From Chenopodium formosanum (Eukaryota; Streptophyta; Magnoliopsida; Caryophyllales; Amaranthaceae), in assembly GCA_024500155.1 (NCBI GenBank), contig CM044880.1, positions 15,628,379 to 15,692,378 of the forward strand: a stretch of DNA of 64,000 nt, written 5' to 3'. Below are positions 22,425 through 34,758 of this stretch, piece after piece. The notes beneath the pieces were generated by a model that was not told the DNA's origin, made no database searches, and was given only the letters and a program-made list of their open reading frames with translations. The translations under genes and the position numbers were made by a program. Positions within the stretch are counted from its first letter, which is position 1. Each line of letters begins with the position of its first letter.

Positions 22425-22990
22425 TGATATTGATTATTATTATGTTGCTTGATACATATTATATTTATTCTTTATTGCTTGATCACCTTTTATGCATGTT
22501 TAAAGGGAATTTGGTACTTGTAATCATGCTTAATAAGATAATTAATAATCTTGTTAGGGTTAATTGTGATTATAATTCAAGGGATCGCCAATAATAGTTT
22601 ACTTGTGCATTAATATTCAACCAACATAGATTAAACAGGTTTAGGGTTAATCCTATTGATTGTATGTTAATCAGAAAGCGCACATGAATACGAGCAGAAT
22701 AAAGTAGAGGCCTATTATTAGGGTAGGTTCAATCTCTTTTAGGTTGGATTTGTACCTTCATCCCCGAACCCTTATTTGGTTCATGACCTTATGGAGTTGA
22801 CGATCTCTTAGATCGTTAAGGGGTGTAACCTTCATCCTATGAACGGTTTACAAGTTCCTTAAAAACTTGTTGGCGACTCTTTTGCTCTATCTTCTTCCCT
22901 TTTGGACGTAACCGTACTTTAGTGTATGATCACAGTGGGGGTTCAAGCTAATGGGATTTTTGAAGGCTTGAAACTATTCCCTACAGTTTT

Positions 22991-23009
22991 TGGCGACTCC
23001 ACTGGCGAG
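22991..23009 (+). other. Primer binding site, tRNA-Arg type
   Basis: TGGCGACTCCACTGGCGAG, 5 bases after the LTR end. It is complementary to the 3' end of tRNA-Arg(ACG) with two mismatches. Confidence 0.88.
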
Positions 23010-23309
23010 GATTTCTATTTTAATTCCTGAATTTGTTTCGGCAATGATTTAGAATGAGTGGATGAGACTCGAAAAGTTCTAAGTATTTCATGTGCGTAAT
23101 TTTGATTAACATTATTGTCATATGCATAAAAAGGTTCTCATTGGAAAGACCATCCGTAATGAGTAAAAAACATAGGATTTTACACGTAGGAAATTTGAGA
23201 AATGTCTTTCACAACTAGGACTGAAATAACACCGCGCGAAACTGGATGATTTTATTGAGCACAAAAAGCTGCTGAGGCATGTGGGAAGTAGCGTCCGGGG
23301 CCAGAGCTT

Positions 23310-23402
23310 GGCGCCAAACTTTTAGCCGTAGCGCCAGACGCCAGTATTGGCGCCAAGCGCTACAGTTAAAAGTTGGCGCCAGTCTCTGTTTGCTGGCGCC
23401 AA
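23310..23402. repeat. GGCGCC word cluster (leader, PBS-proximal)
   Basis: About six words, including TTGGCGCCA three times and AGCGCCAGACGCC. Confidence 0.85.
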
Positions 23403-23984
23403 TTTCCCCCAATACCGAGCCAGAAATATGCGTTCTAATTTCGACCAGTTTTTTGTATTGTTTGCTCGATCCTACTTCCTATAACCCTCTGGGAATTCAT
23501 GCTCTATCTACTCGATTGAACGCTCCTGGCAACAAAGGGTACATCTGAGAGGTTGAATTCACCAAACCACGGAAGTGAGTTTTTTCTAAAAATTCGCGGT
23601 GTCCTATCCACACGCGCTAACCCTTCACGGTTAGGCTTCTGCGCGGTGCATCTGGACAATTAACCATGGACCCTATTTGACTAAACCATACCCCGAACTT
23701 TAGAGAACTAGAGCCATGGTTAGGTTGCAAACTCATTGCATCATATTGTGCCTACTTGACTAATTGTGCATTATTTGTTGTGCATATATATTCTATGTTT
23801 CTCTTAATCGTTTGTTGATTTGTGTTGAGATTAAAATTAATGACTTAAAGAACTTTGCCTAGTTAATTAATCAATTAATTTGAGCCAATAAAGTTTTTTT
23901 TAATCGGAATTGACCTAGTACGACTTTAGGCATACCCCAGTTGACTAATAATACCGAAAACAGTCCCGGACCGAAGCTCCAATA

Positions 23985-24081
23985 TTGGCGCCAAAGTCTG
24001 AGTTGTAGCGCCACATTATAGTGTGTAGCGCCAGACATTAACTAAATTGTCTGGCGCCAATTACCATATTGTGACGCCAGT
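23985..24081. repeat. GGCGCC word cluster (leader, gag-proximal)
   Basis: About five words, including TTGGCGCCAAAG and CTGGCGCCAAT. Confidence 0.85.
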
Positions 24082-24612
24082 CCTGTCGCTTGGCCGACAG
24101 TTCGGATTATTTGTCGAGTCATCACCTAGGGTCTAATTAACGAGTTTGCTAATTAATTCGGTTAATTTTCGCTGTCAATAACACCTTGTCAAGTCATTAA
24201 TCGAGTCTTGGTCACATAGTCTAGCCACATGGTCATGACACGAGTTTTAACATGTCACCTACACTCACTAGTCTTAGCACACACTTTGAGTATGCATCAC
24301 CATGACCATGTCTTAGGTTCATGCACAAGTCGGTCTTTTCCGTCATTGGAGTTGGGGGGTACATTCTACTCCTAATTCTTCATATCCCTCCATCTAAATC
24401 TTCTTCACATTCTATTCCAATTTTTCTTCACTTCCTCCATCCATTGCATGTTGAATAAAGTTGGAGTGAAATAATTAACAATAAGTATCCCCAAATTCCT
24501 TTCCCACAGTACTTGGTCGAGGAGAGAAGGGCGACTAATCAAGGACAACCTCTTTATTCAAGTCTCGCTTTTTGATAAACCAATTCGTCAAAAGAGGAAG
24601 GCTAAGAAGATA

Positions 24613-26629
24613 ATGGCAACTCAAGAAGAAGTCAATGATCTTAAGAACCAACTGGCTACCATGACTGAAACACTGAAGCTACTCACCCTCAAGGTTGATG
24701 ATCCTGTGAAGCAACAACAGATGGACCTCATGCAAGAGAGTCTAAGCAAGCTATCTAGTGACTATAAATTTCAGGGCATGAGTTCGCAAGGGATCTCGCT
24801 GGACAAAGAACTTCTTCCACATAAGTTCAACGCCACTAACATCCCTAAATTCAAGGCAACAGATAACCCTTACTTCCATCTAAGAGCTTTTGAAACTATA
24901 ATGAGCATTAAGGGTATCGATAAGAAGATTTTCCCCTCTCTGTTCCCACTATCTCTTGAAACCGTTTGTCAACAATGGTTCTTTTCTCTCGAGAAAGAAA
25001 AAACCTCTTCTTGGGAGTCAATAACAAACGCTTTCATAGATAGATATAAGTGCAACATCCAAGACGAGACAGACCATAGACAACTCGAGATGTTAAAACA
25101 AAAGGAAAATGAAGGGTTCACCTCTTTCTTCAATAAATGGAGGGAAACTTCTGCTAATATGGTCAAGGCTCCTACCGAAAAAGAATATGTGAGGATGTTT
25201 ATCAAGAATCTCCAAGGGAAGTATTCAAAGCACTTAAAGTACCAACACAACTTGAATACTTTCAAATCTGTTTATAATATAGGCATTGACATTGAAGATG
25301 ACCTTCTGAAAGATAATAGTGCGAGAGGAAAGAAGAGCAACCATCCTTCTTTTCCTCTAATGAGGTACATGCTACAAACACCTCTAAACCACAAATTCAA
25401 AGATCCAAAAGGGTGTTCACTCCACTTGGCATAAGTTATGAAACGACTTTCGAGAAGCTACATCACAAAGGACTAGTCATGCCCATAGGGCCCATCAAAG
25501 ATCCGGTTCCAGAAGCTAGGCCACCTAAGTGGGACCCTAATAAGCACTGCAAATATCATCAAGGAAAAGGTCACGACACTGAAGAGTGTTGGAAACTCAA
25601 AGAAGTTATTCAAGATCTGATCGATGACAATGAAACTTCAGAGATTCTAGCCATCGAAGATGACGAAGCATCCTTTGATCCATCACTTCTTATCACACCT
25701 GTAGGAGAGCCCATGATCGAGACAGCTTATATGACCTCTCTCGAGGAAGTGGCCATAATCGAGGAGGATGAAAGTCTTTTCTTAGATAATACCAAGGAAG
25801 ACTCGTCAAGTCTAAAAGAGGACATTCAAAAACTGCAAGATGTCATTACCATGCTCTTGAATGTGGTAGAAGGATTGGCAAATCGGGTGATGGCCATTGA
25901 ACAAAACTCTCGTCAAGAGTTTAATGAAGAACTCAATGCTCCTAAGCCACAGGAAAACCGGACCATTGAAGAATACACACCAATAGGAATGACTTACAAT
26001 GAAGCTTTTGACTGTCTTCACGATCAAGGTCTCATTCACTCCATTGGTCCCAGTCAAGATCCTCCATCTGAAAAACGTTCTCCCAATTGGGATCCAAATT
26101 CCTATTGTCGATATCATAAAGGTTGCGGTCACACTACTGAAAAGTGTCTCGCCCTCAAGGATCGTGTTCAAGACTTCATTGATTCAAATATCCTTCATGT
26201 TCCTCCGCGCGACAAGAAGGCCAAGATTAGTAACAATGGTAACAGTGGCTGTAAAGAGAAGAAGAACGACTATCCTTCTTCTTCTGAAAACACCTGCTCT
26301 TGTAATGGTGTTGGTACTTTCGACCTTAGTGAGATCCTAGGCATGGGTAATCGAAAGCAACCGAAAAGGGAATTTACCCCTATTGGGACTAGCTACGATG
26401 ATGCTTTCAATCGACTCCATGCCAAGGGAATCATTACTCCCATTGGACCTACTAAAGATCCTCCACTTAAGAAAAGATCGCCTAGTTGGAACCCAAATGA
26501 ACACTGTAAGTACCACCAAGGTAGGGGTCATACTACTGAGAGTTGTTGGAAGCTAAAGGAGGCCATCTAGTATTTGATTGATAACAACAAGCTTCCCATA
26601 CCTCCAGTTAACAAGAAGAGCGAGTAATG
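24613..26629 (+). pseudogene. gag: gag polyprotein with three zinc-knuckle modules
   Basis: The start MATQEEVNDLKNQ is the first Met matching both relatives. Residues 1-230 are the capsid-like retrotransposon gag region (KFKATDNPYFHLRAFE, QQWFFSLEKEK, DRYKCNIQ, EMLKQKENEGF). Near 25350 a one-base loss shifts the frame; the second frame carries three copies of a module with FTPIG, GLIxPIGP, a WxPN stretch and a knuckle (CKYHQGKGHDTEEC, CRYHKGCGHTTEKC, CKYHQGRGHTTESC). Between modules 1 and 2 lies an acidic, possibly coiled linker. TAG at 26568 replaces the Gln of VIQD; the frame then continues to a double stop at about 26626. All knuckles are C-X2-H-X4-H-X4-C. Probable role: particle assembly and RNA packaging. 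B-type gag at 39401 has a single module. Confidence 0.9.
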
Positions 26630-26791
26630 ATAAGGGAAGCAACACATGACAAGAGGCAAGCTTCAACGACGGGATTTCATGACCTCTTTTTCTATTTCTT
26701 TTTCATTTTACCCCTCCCCCAATAAGTCTAGCATAGGTGCCTTTTCTTTTCTTTTGGATTAATTTTGTAGATTTTTCCTTTTTCCCTTTTT

Positions 26792-26835
26792 AATAAAATG
26801 AGCTCTTATTTCCTTGCATATGATCATCACATTGC

Positions 26836-26879
<44 letters not shown>
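26792..26879 (+). other. AATAAA followed by an internal A41 tract
   Basis: AATAAA at 26792-26797, then 41 bases later an uninterrupted run of about 41 A. The B element has the same order at 40660-40725. Confidence 0.85.
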
Positions 26880-26881
<2 letters not shown>

Positions 26882-28756
26882 ATGTCGAATTAAGCACAAT
26901 GTATACTAATGATTTGAGGCACCACTTGTAGCCACATCATATCTCCTTTCACCTTTTAAATTTACAATCCTTTCTTCATAAACCACTTTGAGCCTCGTCT
27001 AACGATAAACCTTTCTTTTTTTCAACCCACATCTATCTAACCTTGGGATAGGATGGTGTGCAGCTTATGCAATTTTCAAAGAACAAAGATTGAGTGATTT
27101 GACTAGTTCAAAAGATAGCAAAAGAAAAAAATAAATAAAAGTGTACAAAAGGGCAAGTGTTCCAATGTCTTTGATATGAAAGTATCTTCGATAAGAACAC
27201 GTCTCAGATTGCGTCTCTTATCGAGTGCTCGGTACCATGCCTGAGAAACATGAATGCCAAGTGAGTGATTGACCGCATGATCGGGATTGCCCACACTTAT
27301 TAAAATAAAATAAATCCTAAAGCAAAAGAAAGAGCTAAAAAGAATAGAAATTCAAACATGAAAATACAAAGATTCAAAAGCGAGGTTGCACACCTTGGGG
27401 GCTTATCTAGGGTCTTGAGCCTTTATCCCCTTCTTCTTTAAACCTTTAGCCTAACCACGTTACAACCCTTAAAAGACCTTTTTGAGGTATACACACACTT
27501 GTGCGAGGTTTGGCTAGAGCTACGTTCGGCCTGATTCCTAAAGGATACGTAGGCAACCTCACATCGAGGTGCGGCCGTAATAAAAATGCATTCATATTCA
27601 CATTCACACACTAACACCATGATCATATCAAGGAATTCCCTATGCTCATCCCTTTTCATTTAGAGCTAGACTTGGGGGCTTGATCCCTATATTATTAGCT
27701 TACCTAGCCTAAGAGTCACCACCATTTGACTCTTTTCAATATATTTTTCCACACATTTAGCTCTTGCGGCCTAGCTTTAGTGTCACTTTCACACACTGCA
27801 CACATACATGACCAAATATATTTCCCTTAGGAACCCTTTGTCATGAAATCTTAACGCTGAAGCATGCTTCGTCAAAATCACTCATCAATCATAATCATCA
27901 TTGCATCACAAAGTACGAAGTGCTTAGCCTCCGTGCCTAAGTTACCCAAATACTTTCATCATGGAGTCAACAGTTGAGAAAGCCTAGGATGGATTAATCC
28001 TTGCACCTTGAGAGATAGTATCAAACAACATTTGACTAAGCTCATTAAACATGCATCTTCAAACTTTTGATTTTCTTTTTCACGTCTTTCTTTTCCGGGA
28101 GAAAGTCGGTACCCTCCACAAAATTGACGGAAAATTTTTTATTTTTGCATTTTCGAGTCGCACGATCACATTACAATGCACACACGAGTCATGAGTCACA
28201 CGTGTCATGTTACTTCGAGTCGAGTCAACCTCGAGTCAGTCAATCATATCGAGTCAAGTTTATACCTTGAGTTGTGTCAAGTCGATGAGTCAAGCAACAT
28301 TAAACCTTAGGTCAACCCTAAGATAATTTTAAGCCTTAGGTCAACCCTAAGATAATTAAAGAAATTGGCAAAGCTCTATAGTCAAAAATAAATACAGGTG
28401 CAGCAGAATAGGGAAGACCCTACTCCAGCGCCTGGCGCCAGAAATATTTCAGCAACGACAGAGCTCGAAGCCTCTCAGAAAGGTGATTTCGACTTCATAC
28501 AGCAATTTCGGGTTCCTTGGTACGCCAGTTAGCCCCTATAAGCAATTTGACATGATTAAGTAGTCAGTTTGATTACAATTGCAATAAGTGATCGACCTGA
28601 TGAAAGATCGTCTCACTTAGCTTAAAGCGCCTAATCACGGAGACACCGACATACTGGTTTTAGCGGAATAAAGTTCAGGCGAGCTTTAGAGATCGACAAA
28701 CGTTGGTCTTGGAAAATTTTTCTTCAGAACATTATCGCAACAAACATTCAAGCACC
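26880..28756 (+). other. 3' noncoding region of the gag-only A element
   Basis: No ORF worth calling. Conserved blocks, in order: a post-pol block with GAGCTACGTTCGGCCTGAT (27519-27575) shared with 41339-41395 and, reversed, with 36550-36610 and 62260-62320; a TTGGGGGCTTGA tract (27671-27682); a CTTAG-N9-CTAAG hairpin (27923-27941); GGGAGAAAGTCGGTACCCTCC (28098-28118); and text shared with the Tat 3' region (28500-28690). Confidence 0.7.
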
Positions 28757-29165
28757 GAAGCTCTATTGTTCAGAGACGCGTGGACATTTCATTGAAGCTC
28801 TTTTACTCAGAGGCGCGTGGGCATATCATTCAAAAGCTCTATTGTTCAGAGACGCGTGAACATTTCCATCAAACTCTTTGCTCCAGAGACGCGTGGACAT
28901 TTCCTTTCAAAGCTCTTTTGTTCAGAGACGCGTGGACATTTCTTTCAAGCTCTTTTGTTCAGAGACGCGTGGACATTTCTTTCAAAGCTATTTTGTTCAG
29001 AGACGCGTGGACATATCATCAAAGATCTCCTATTTTCCTACAAGCTCTTTTGCTCAGAGACGCGTGGGCATCCTATTATCAAGCTCTTCGTTCAGAGACG
29101 CGTGGACACATCATTCAGAAGATCATATCAAAAAGAAGCTCTTTGTTCAGAGACAAGTGAACATC
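28757..29165 (+). repeat. Tandem array of a ~40-bp unit, about 10 copies
   Basis: Each unit carries TTCAGAGACGCGTGGACAT after an AAGCTCTTTTG-type stretch. Spacing varies from about 36 to 60. TGTTC and GGACA or GAACA can pair as a 5-bp stem around AGAGACGCGT, with exact pairing in two of the copies. Open frames over this array are by-products of the repeat. Confidence 0.9.
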
Positions 29166-29216
29166 GAAACAGCAAGGTGGCGTTCCCTGGATTATGGAGA
29201 GTTGTCACAAACAACT

Positions 29217-29420
29217 GAGGATTGTTTCAAGAGAAATAATCTTCGATAGTATTCCCTTGGACGTGGAATGTTATCAATGCGGATGAGAATTGTTTCGAGA
29301 GAAATGATCTTCGATAGTATTCCCTTGGATGTGGAATGTTATCAATGCGGATGAGAATTGTTTCGAGAGAAATAATCTTCGATAGTATTCCCTTGGATGT
29401 GGAATATTATCATAGTGGGG
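29217..29420 (+). repeat. 68-bp tandem array, three copies
   Basis: Units start at 29221, 29289 and 29357. Each contains a GATTGTTTCAAGAG hairpin and an ATTCC-CTTGGACGT-GGAAT hairpin. The same unit occurs reversed at 19140-19340 and, degraded, at 47900-48050. Confidence 0.93.
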
Positions 29421-29724
29421 AGGATAGTTTCAGGCGAAGCGATATTCTAATTTGGAAGCAGTTACGGGCGTAGCGGTTTTCAAGCGGGATGGCATTCTCT
29501 AGCTTACAGGAGGTCATCAAAGCAAATCGGTTACTTTTAGAGACGTGTGCTCGACGGTGCAAGATACGCGTTTCTTAACTCTTTTATCTGTTTAACTAAC
29601 GCTAGTTTGCAGGTATCGGCGTTACAAGAGTGATTTAGGATCGCAGAACGTTCTGAATCATTCTCCGTCCCTATCGATACTTTGACTTTCGTTTTCGAAA
29701 CTTGCGTTTCTCCAAACTCAGTCA

Positions 29725-29737
29725 AAGTGGGGGCTTC
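29725..29737 (+). other. Polypurine tract of the gag-only A element
   Basis: AAAGTGGGGGCTTC directly before the 3' LTR. Confidence 0.85.
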
Positions 29738-31967
<2,230 letters not shown>

Positions 31968-34050
31968 CTATGGGAGTCTTGCGGACTTGCTGCGTTGTTT
32001 GAGACCTCCGAGGCGATGGTTGCCTCTAGCGGGGGTCAACACGTAGTGCGTGCTATGGTGGAGTTCTTCTGGGACACCACCAACACTTTCCACTTTCCCT
32101 GGGGTGAGATGATGGTCACTCCTACGGACTTTAGTCTCATCACAGGACTGGAGTTCAGCTATGTGCCACTGCCGTTCGATAATGGAATCGACGTCTTTTC
32201 TCCCGAGGTCGAGGAGTTGTTGGGGCCGATTACCATTCGGGCTCGAGCTGAGGTCGAGTCGTCTTAGTTTAGTGCTCGGGGGATTCGCCGCTCAACTCTG
32301 GTAGCGGCTTTCGATGATGATGCAACCACACGAGAGCAGCAGGTGCGCATCTTTGCACTGATTTTGTTGTCAGGGATGTTCTCCCCTGACAAGGGTAGTA
32401 GGGCGCTGCTTTACTATCTTCCTGCTGTCCGCGATCTACACCGGATCGGGACTTATGACTAGGCCAGCTTGGCCTACGCTGACTTCATTCGTGCGCTGAG
32501 GGACTCGTGTCGACACCTGTCCTTTGGGACGAATGTTGCTTTGTCCGCCTTTTGGAGGGTCGTAGAGGTAAACATTATTCCCTATAAAGTTTAGCTCTAC
32601 ATTTTAGCTAGCACTTGCTTATAATTTTAACTCCTTGTAGATTTGGTTCTACGAGTACTTCCCTTCTGCTGCGCCGGCGAGACCGTTGCCGCACGGGTTT
32701 CCAGTGAGTGCTTCTTGGGGCAGCCGCCGTGTGGGGATGTCCACTACATATGTCAGAGACTAGATCATAGCGGTATGAGTTTTTTCTTATTTGCCATTTT
32801 CGTGATTCTTTAAGTAGACTTTCGCCTAATTGATGCTCTTTGCAGGAGCCTGAGGTGGTGTATCGGCCATGGGCTGGCTTGGCAGTCCCTGGGTTAGCCG
32901 CACAGTATTCTGCTGAGCGTCGCTATTTCCTGGGGACTTACGGAGCGATCCCATACCTGGGAGAGAGGGTTGCTAGACAGCATTCCTCTGATGTTTTCGT
33001 CGTTCCTGCTCCTCTACCACGTCACATGTTCAACGCCGCGAGTTTATTAAGCATGTCAGAGGGAGCTGTCACCCCTTGGCGGTCTTGCACGATCCCCAGG
33101 CGATGCTATGCAGAGGATCTACTGCCGCTGTTAGCTCCAGTCCCTTTACCAGCTAAGGATGTGGGGGTAAGATTTTTCAGCTTTCACTTTCTTTTAAGTA
33201 GCCCCCAAGTAATGCTTTACTGACTTGGTTTTTGCTTTATCAGGACGATGTTGCTGAGTTCGTGCCACCCCGTATGTCTATCCATTACCAGGGGACATAC
33301 GGGCCGATTGAGGAGATGATTCCTCCGACTTCCGAGGGCGAGCGCTTCGTAGAGCGGTCGATTCCTCGCCATCAAACTTGGGTAAGCTTAGTTATTTGCA
33401 ATTTTTGTCCATATATATTATGCATGTTTACTGATTTATTTCTTTGACAGTTTTCGCGCGAGGTGGTTTCGGCGATGGCACGATATTAAGATGCCTTCCG
33501 GAGCCAGCTCGTCCGGATGAGGAATGCGGTTACCTGCCGTCGGGACTACGCCGTCCAGGAGGTAGTCTTCCTTTGTTGTGTTTTGCATTACCGCTTTGAT
33601 TTTGTCTTGTTTTTTATTTTAATTCTTTTTGTAGGGTCAGCCTATTGCTTCTCATACCCGCACGAGACCTGAGATGCGGAGGGATCTGGCGACGTCTAGC
33701 TCAAGGCGTCGCCGCACTACGTCAGGGGGTAGAGGCGGTCGCTTTGAGGCTGCCTGTGCGGATGTGGCGGAGGGCTCGGGTTCTTCATCTGATTGTGCTC
33801 ATGCTGCACCGGTAGGTCAGGGAGATGCTACCTCGGCTTTTAGAGGTGGTGGGATGTATGAGTGGGCTCGTCATCGCGGCGGCTTCCGCAGCCTCAGCCT
33901 TAGGTTGATCTTGGGTGGAGTGGATCCACGTTGAGCTTTCCTCCTCCTGCAGAGACTGGAGCTGGAGCCGAAGCTGGTGGAAAGGTTACTCCTCGTACGG
34001 CGTCGTTTTACGAGATGATGGGTGTACGCCCCCCCGGTGCCGTAGTTTGT
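31968..34050 (+). pseudogene. Antisense PMD gene, copy 1, main part
   Basis: Exons inferred from GT/AG sites and comparison with copy 2: 31968-32567, 32641-32772, 32846-33166, 33244-33381, 33451-33561 and 33635 to about 34050. The first holds the PMD core (TPTDFSLITGL, WESCGLAALFE). Later exons are Pro/Gly-rich; the last is rich in Arg, Gly and Ser (SSRRRR-like), a possible nuclear localisation signal. Stops: TAG in AEVESS-stop-FSARG (shared with copy 2), TAG at YD-stop-AS where copy 2 has Trp, TAG in exon 2, TAA in exon 5. The gene is therefore dead. It is antisense to pol in the carrier element. Confidence 0.8.
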
Positions 34051-34522
34051 TCTGTGTTTTTTTTATTTTGACTTTGTATAGAACTTTGCATTTTAGTTAG
34101 ACTCATTAGACATATTTTGTATATACATACTTATTATGAGTTTATTTTATTTATCATGTTTTATTTTTTCATTTTTTATTATTGTTATTATTATGTGCAT
34201 GTTTGTGTGTGCAAGAAAAGTGTAACAAGTAATTTTGCGCAAAAAATTCCAACATTTTTATTATTGATGGAGGGTATCCGACTTTCTCCCCCAAAAAGAA
34301 AAATGAAAAAAGGAAAAGTGAAATAAAAACTTGGGTTTATAAAAAAACTTGGAAATTAACCTGAATAAAATCCAAAAAAGAATAATATAATAAATATAAT
34401 AGCTATATTAATTTTAAAAAGAATACAAAATTGTTTAGAAAAAATAAGGGAGCCGTAAAGTCATTAGTAGACTCGAATTAAGGTAAAAACGCAATTTTAG
34501 AAAGCGCTCATGACGTGGCAAA
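34051..34522. other. Spacer between the two antisense genes, copy 1
   Basis: AT-rich, no ORF. It holds GATGGAGGGTATCCGACTTT at about 34265, the reverse of the AAGTCGG-ACCCTCC block kept in both gag-only Tat elements. Confidence 0.65.
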
Positions 34523-34685
34523 TTGGCGCCAGCTGGCGCCACGCAATTGGGTGTAGCGCCAGGCGCTACACTTAGCATGTGGCGCCAAGCTTTTGCGTCT
34601 GGCGCCAATCGCGGCGTCTAGTGCCAAGTAGCGATGACTTCGTATTTTACCCCGATTAAAACTGCTCCTAAATCGTGCATAAATA
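34523..34685 (+). promoter_or_regulatory. Promoter of the antisense DUF7745-like gene, copy 1
   Basis: GGCGCC array 34523-34626 (GGCGCCAGCTGGCGCC at its start), then CATAAATA at 34678-34685. The ATG follows 73 bases later. Same layout as copy 2. Confidence 0.75.
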
Positions 34686-34758
34686 GCCTCCTGCCCCAGC
34701 CGATTCTTTTCATAATTTCAGTAAATAAAATAATTTTTGGCCTTAGAAAAATAATATC

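Larger units (their letters stand above)
20742..22985 (+). mobile_element. 5' LTR of the gag-only A element
   Basis: TGTAGACACCC to TTCCCTACA, 2244 bp. Unlike other A-type LTRs it has no GGCGCC array upstream of TATAAATA (21673-21680). Its U3 has repeated TTTCCAAYGATATATTATAA stretches. Hairpins lie at 22800-22816 and 22850-22870 near the 3' end. Confidence 0.95.
23010..24612 (+). other. 5' leader of the gag-only A element
   Basis: Noncoding, matching the reverse-strand leader at 1840-3380. Two GGCGCC word clusters lie at 23310-23402 and 23985-24081. Text near 24200-24330 is also shared with the leader of the B element (about 38960-39150). Confidence 0.75.

Noticed and set aside
22280..22594. 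Poly-Leu open frames over the ATT microsatellite, also at 31276
   Set aside because: Microsatellite read in frame; not a transmembrane protein.
28780..29249. Three overlapping open frames in the 40-bp array
   Set aside because: All three frames stay open through repeat structure; no domain and no support elsewhere.
31968..34050. PMD as a host gene of the MAIN/MAIL type
   Set aside because: Both copies sit at the same place in Tat elements, antisense to pol, and carry stops; the transposon setting explains them better.
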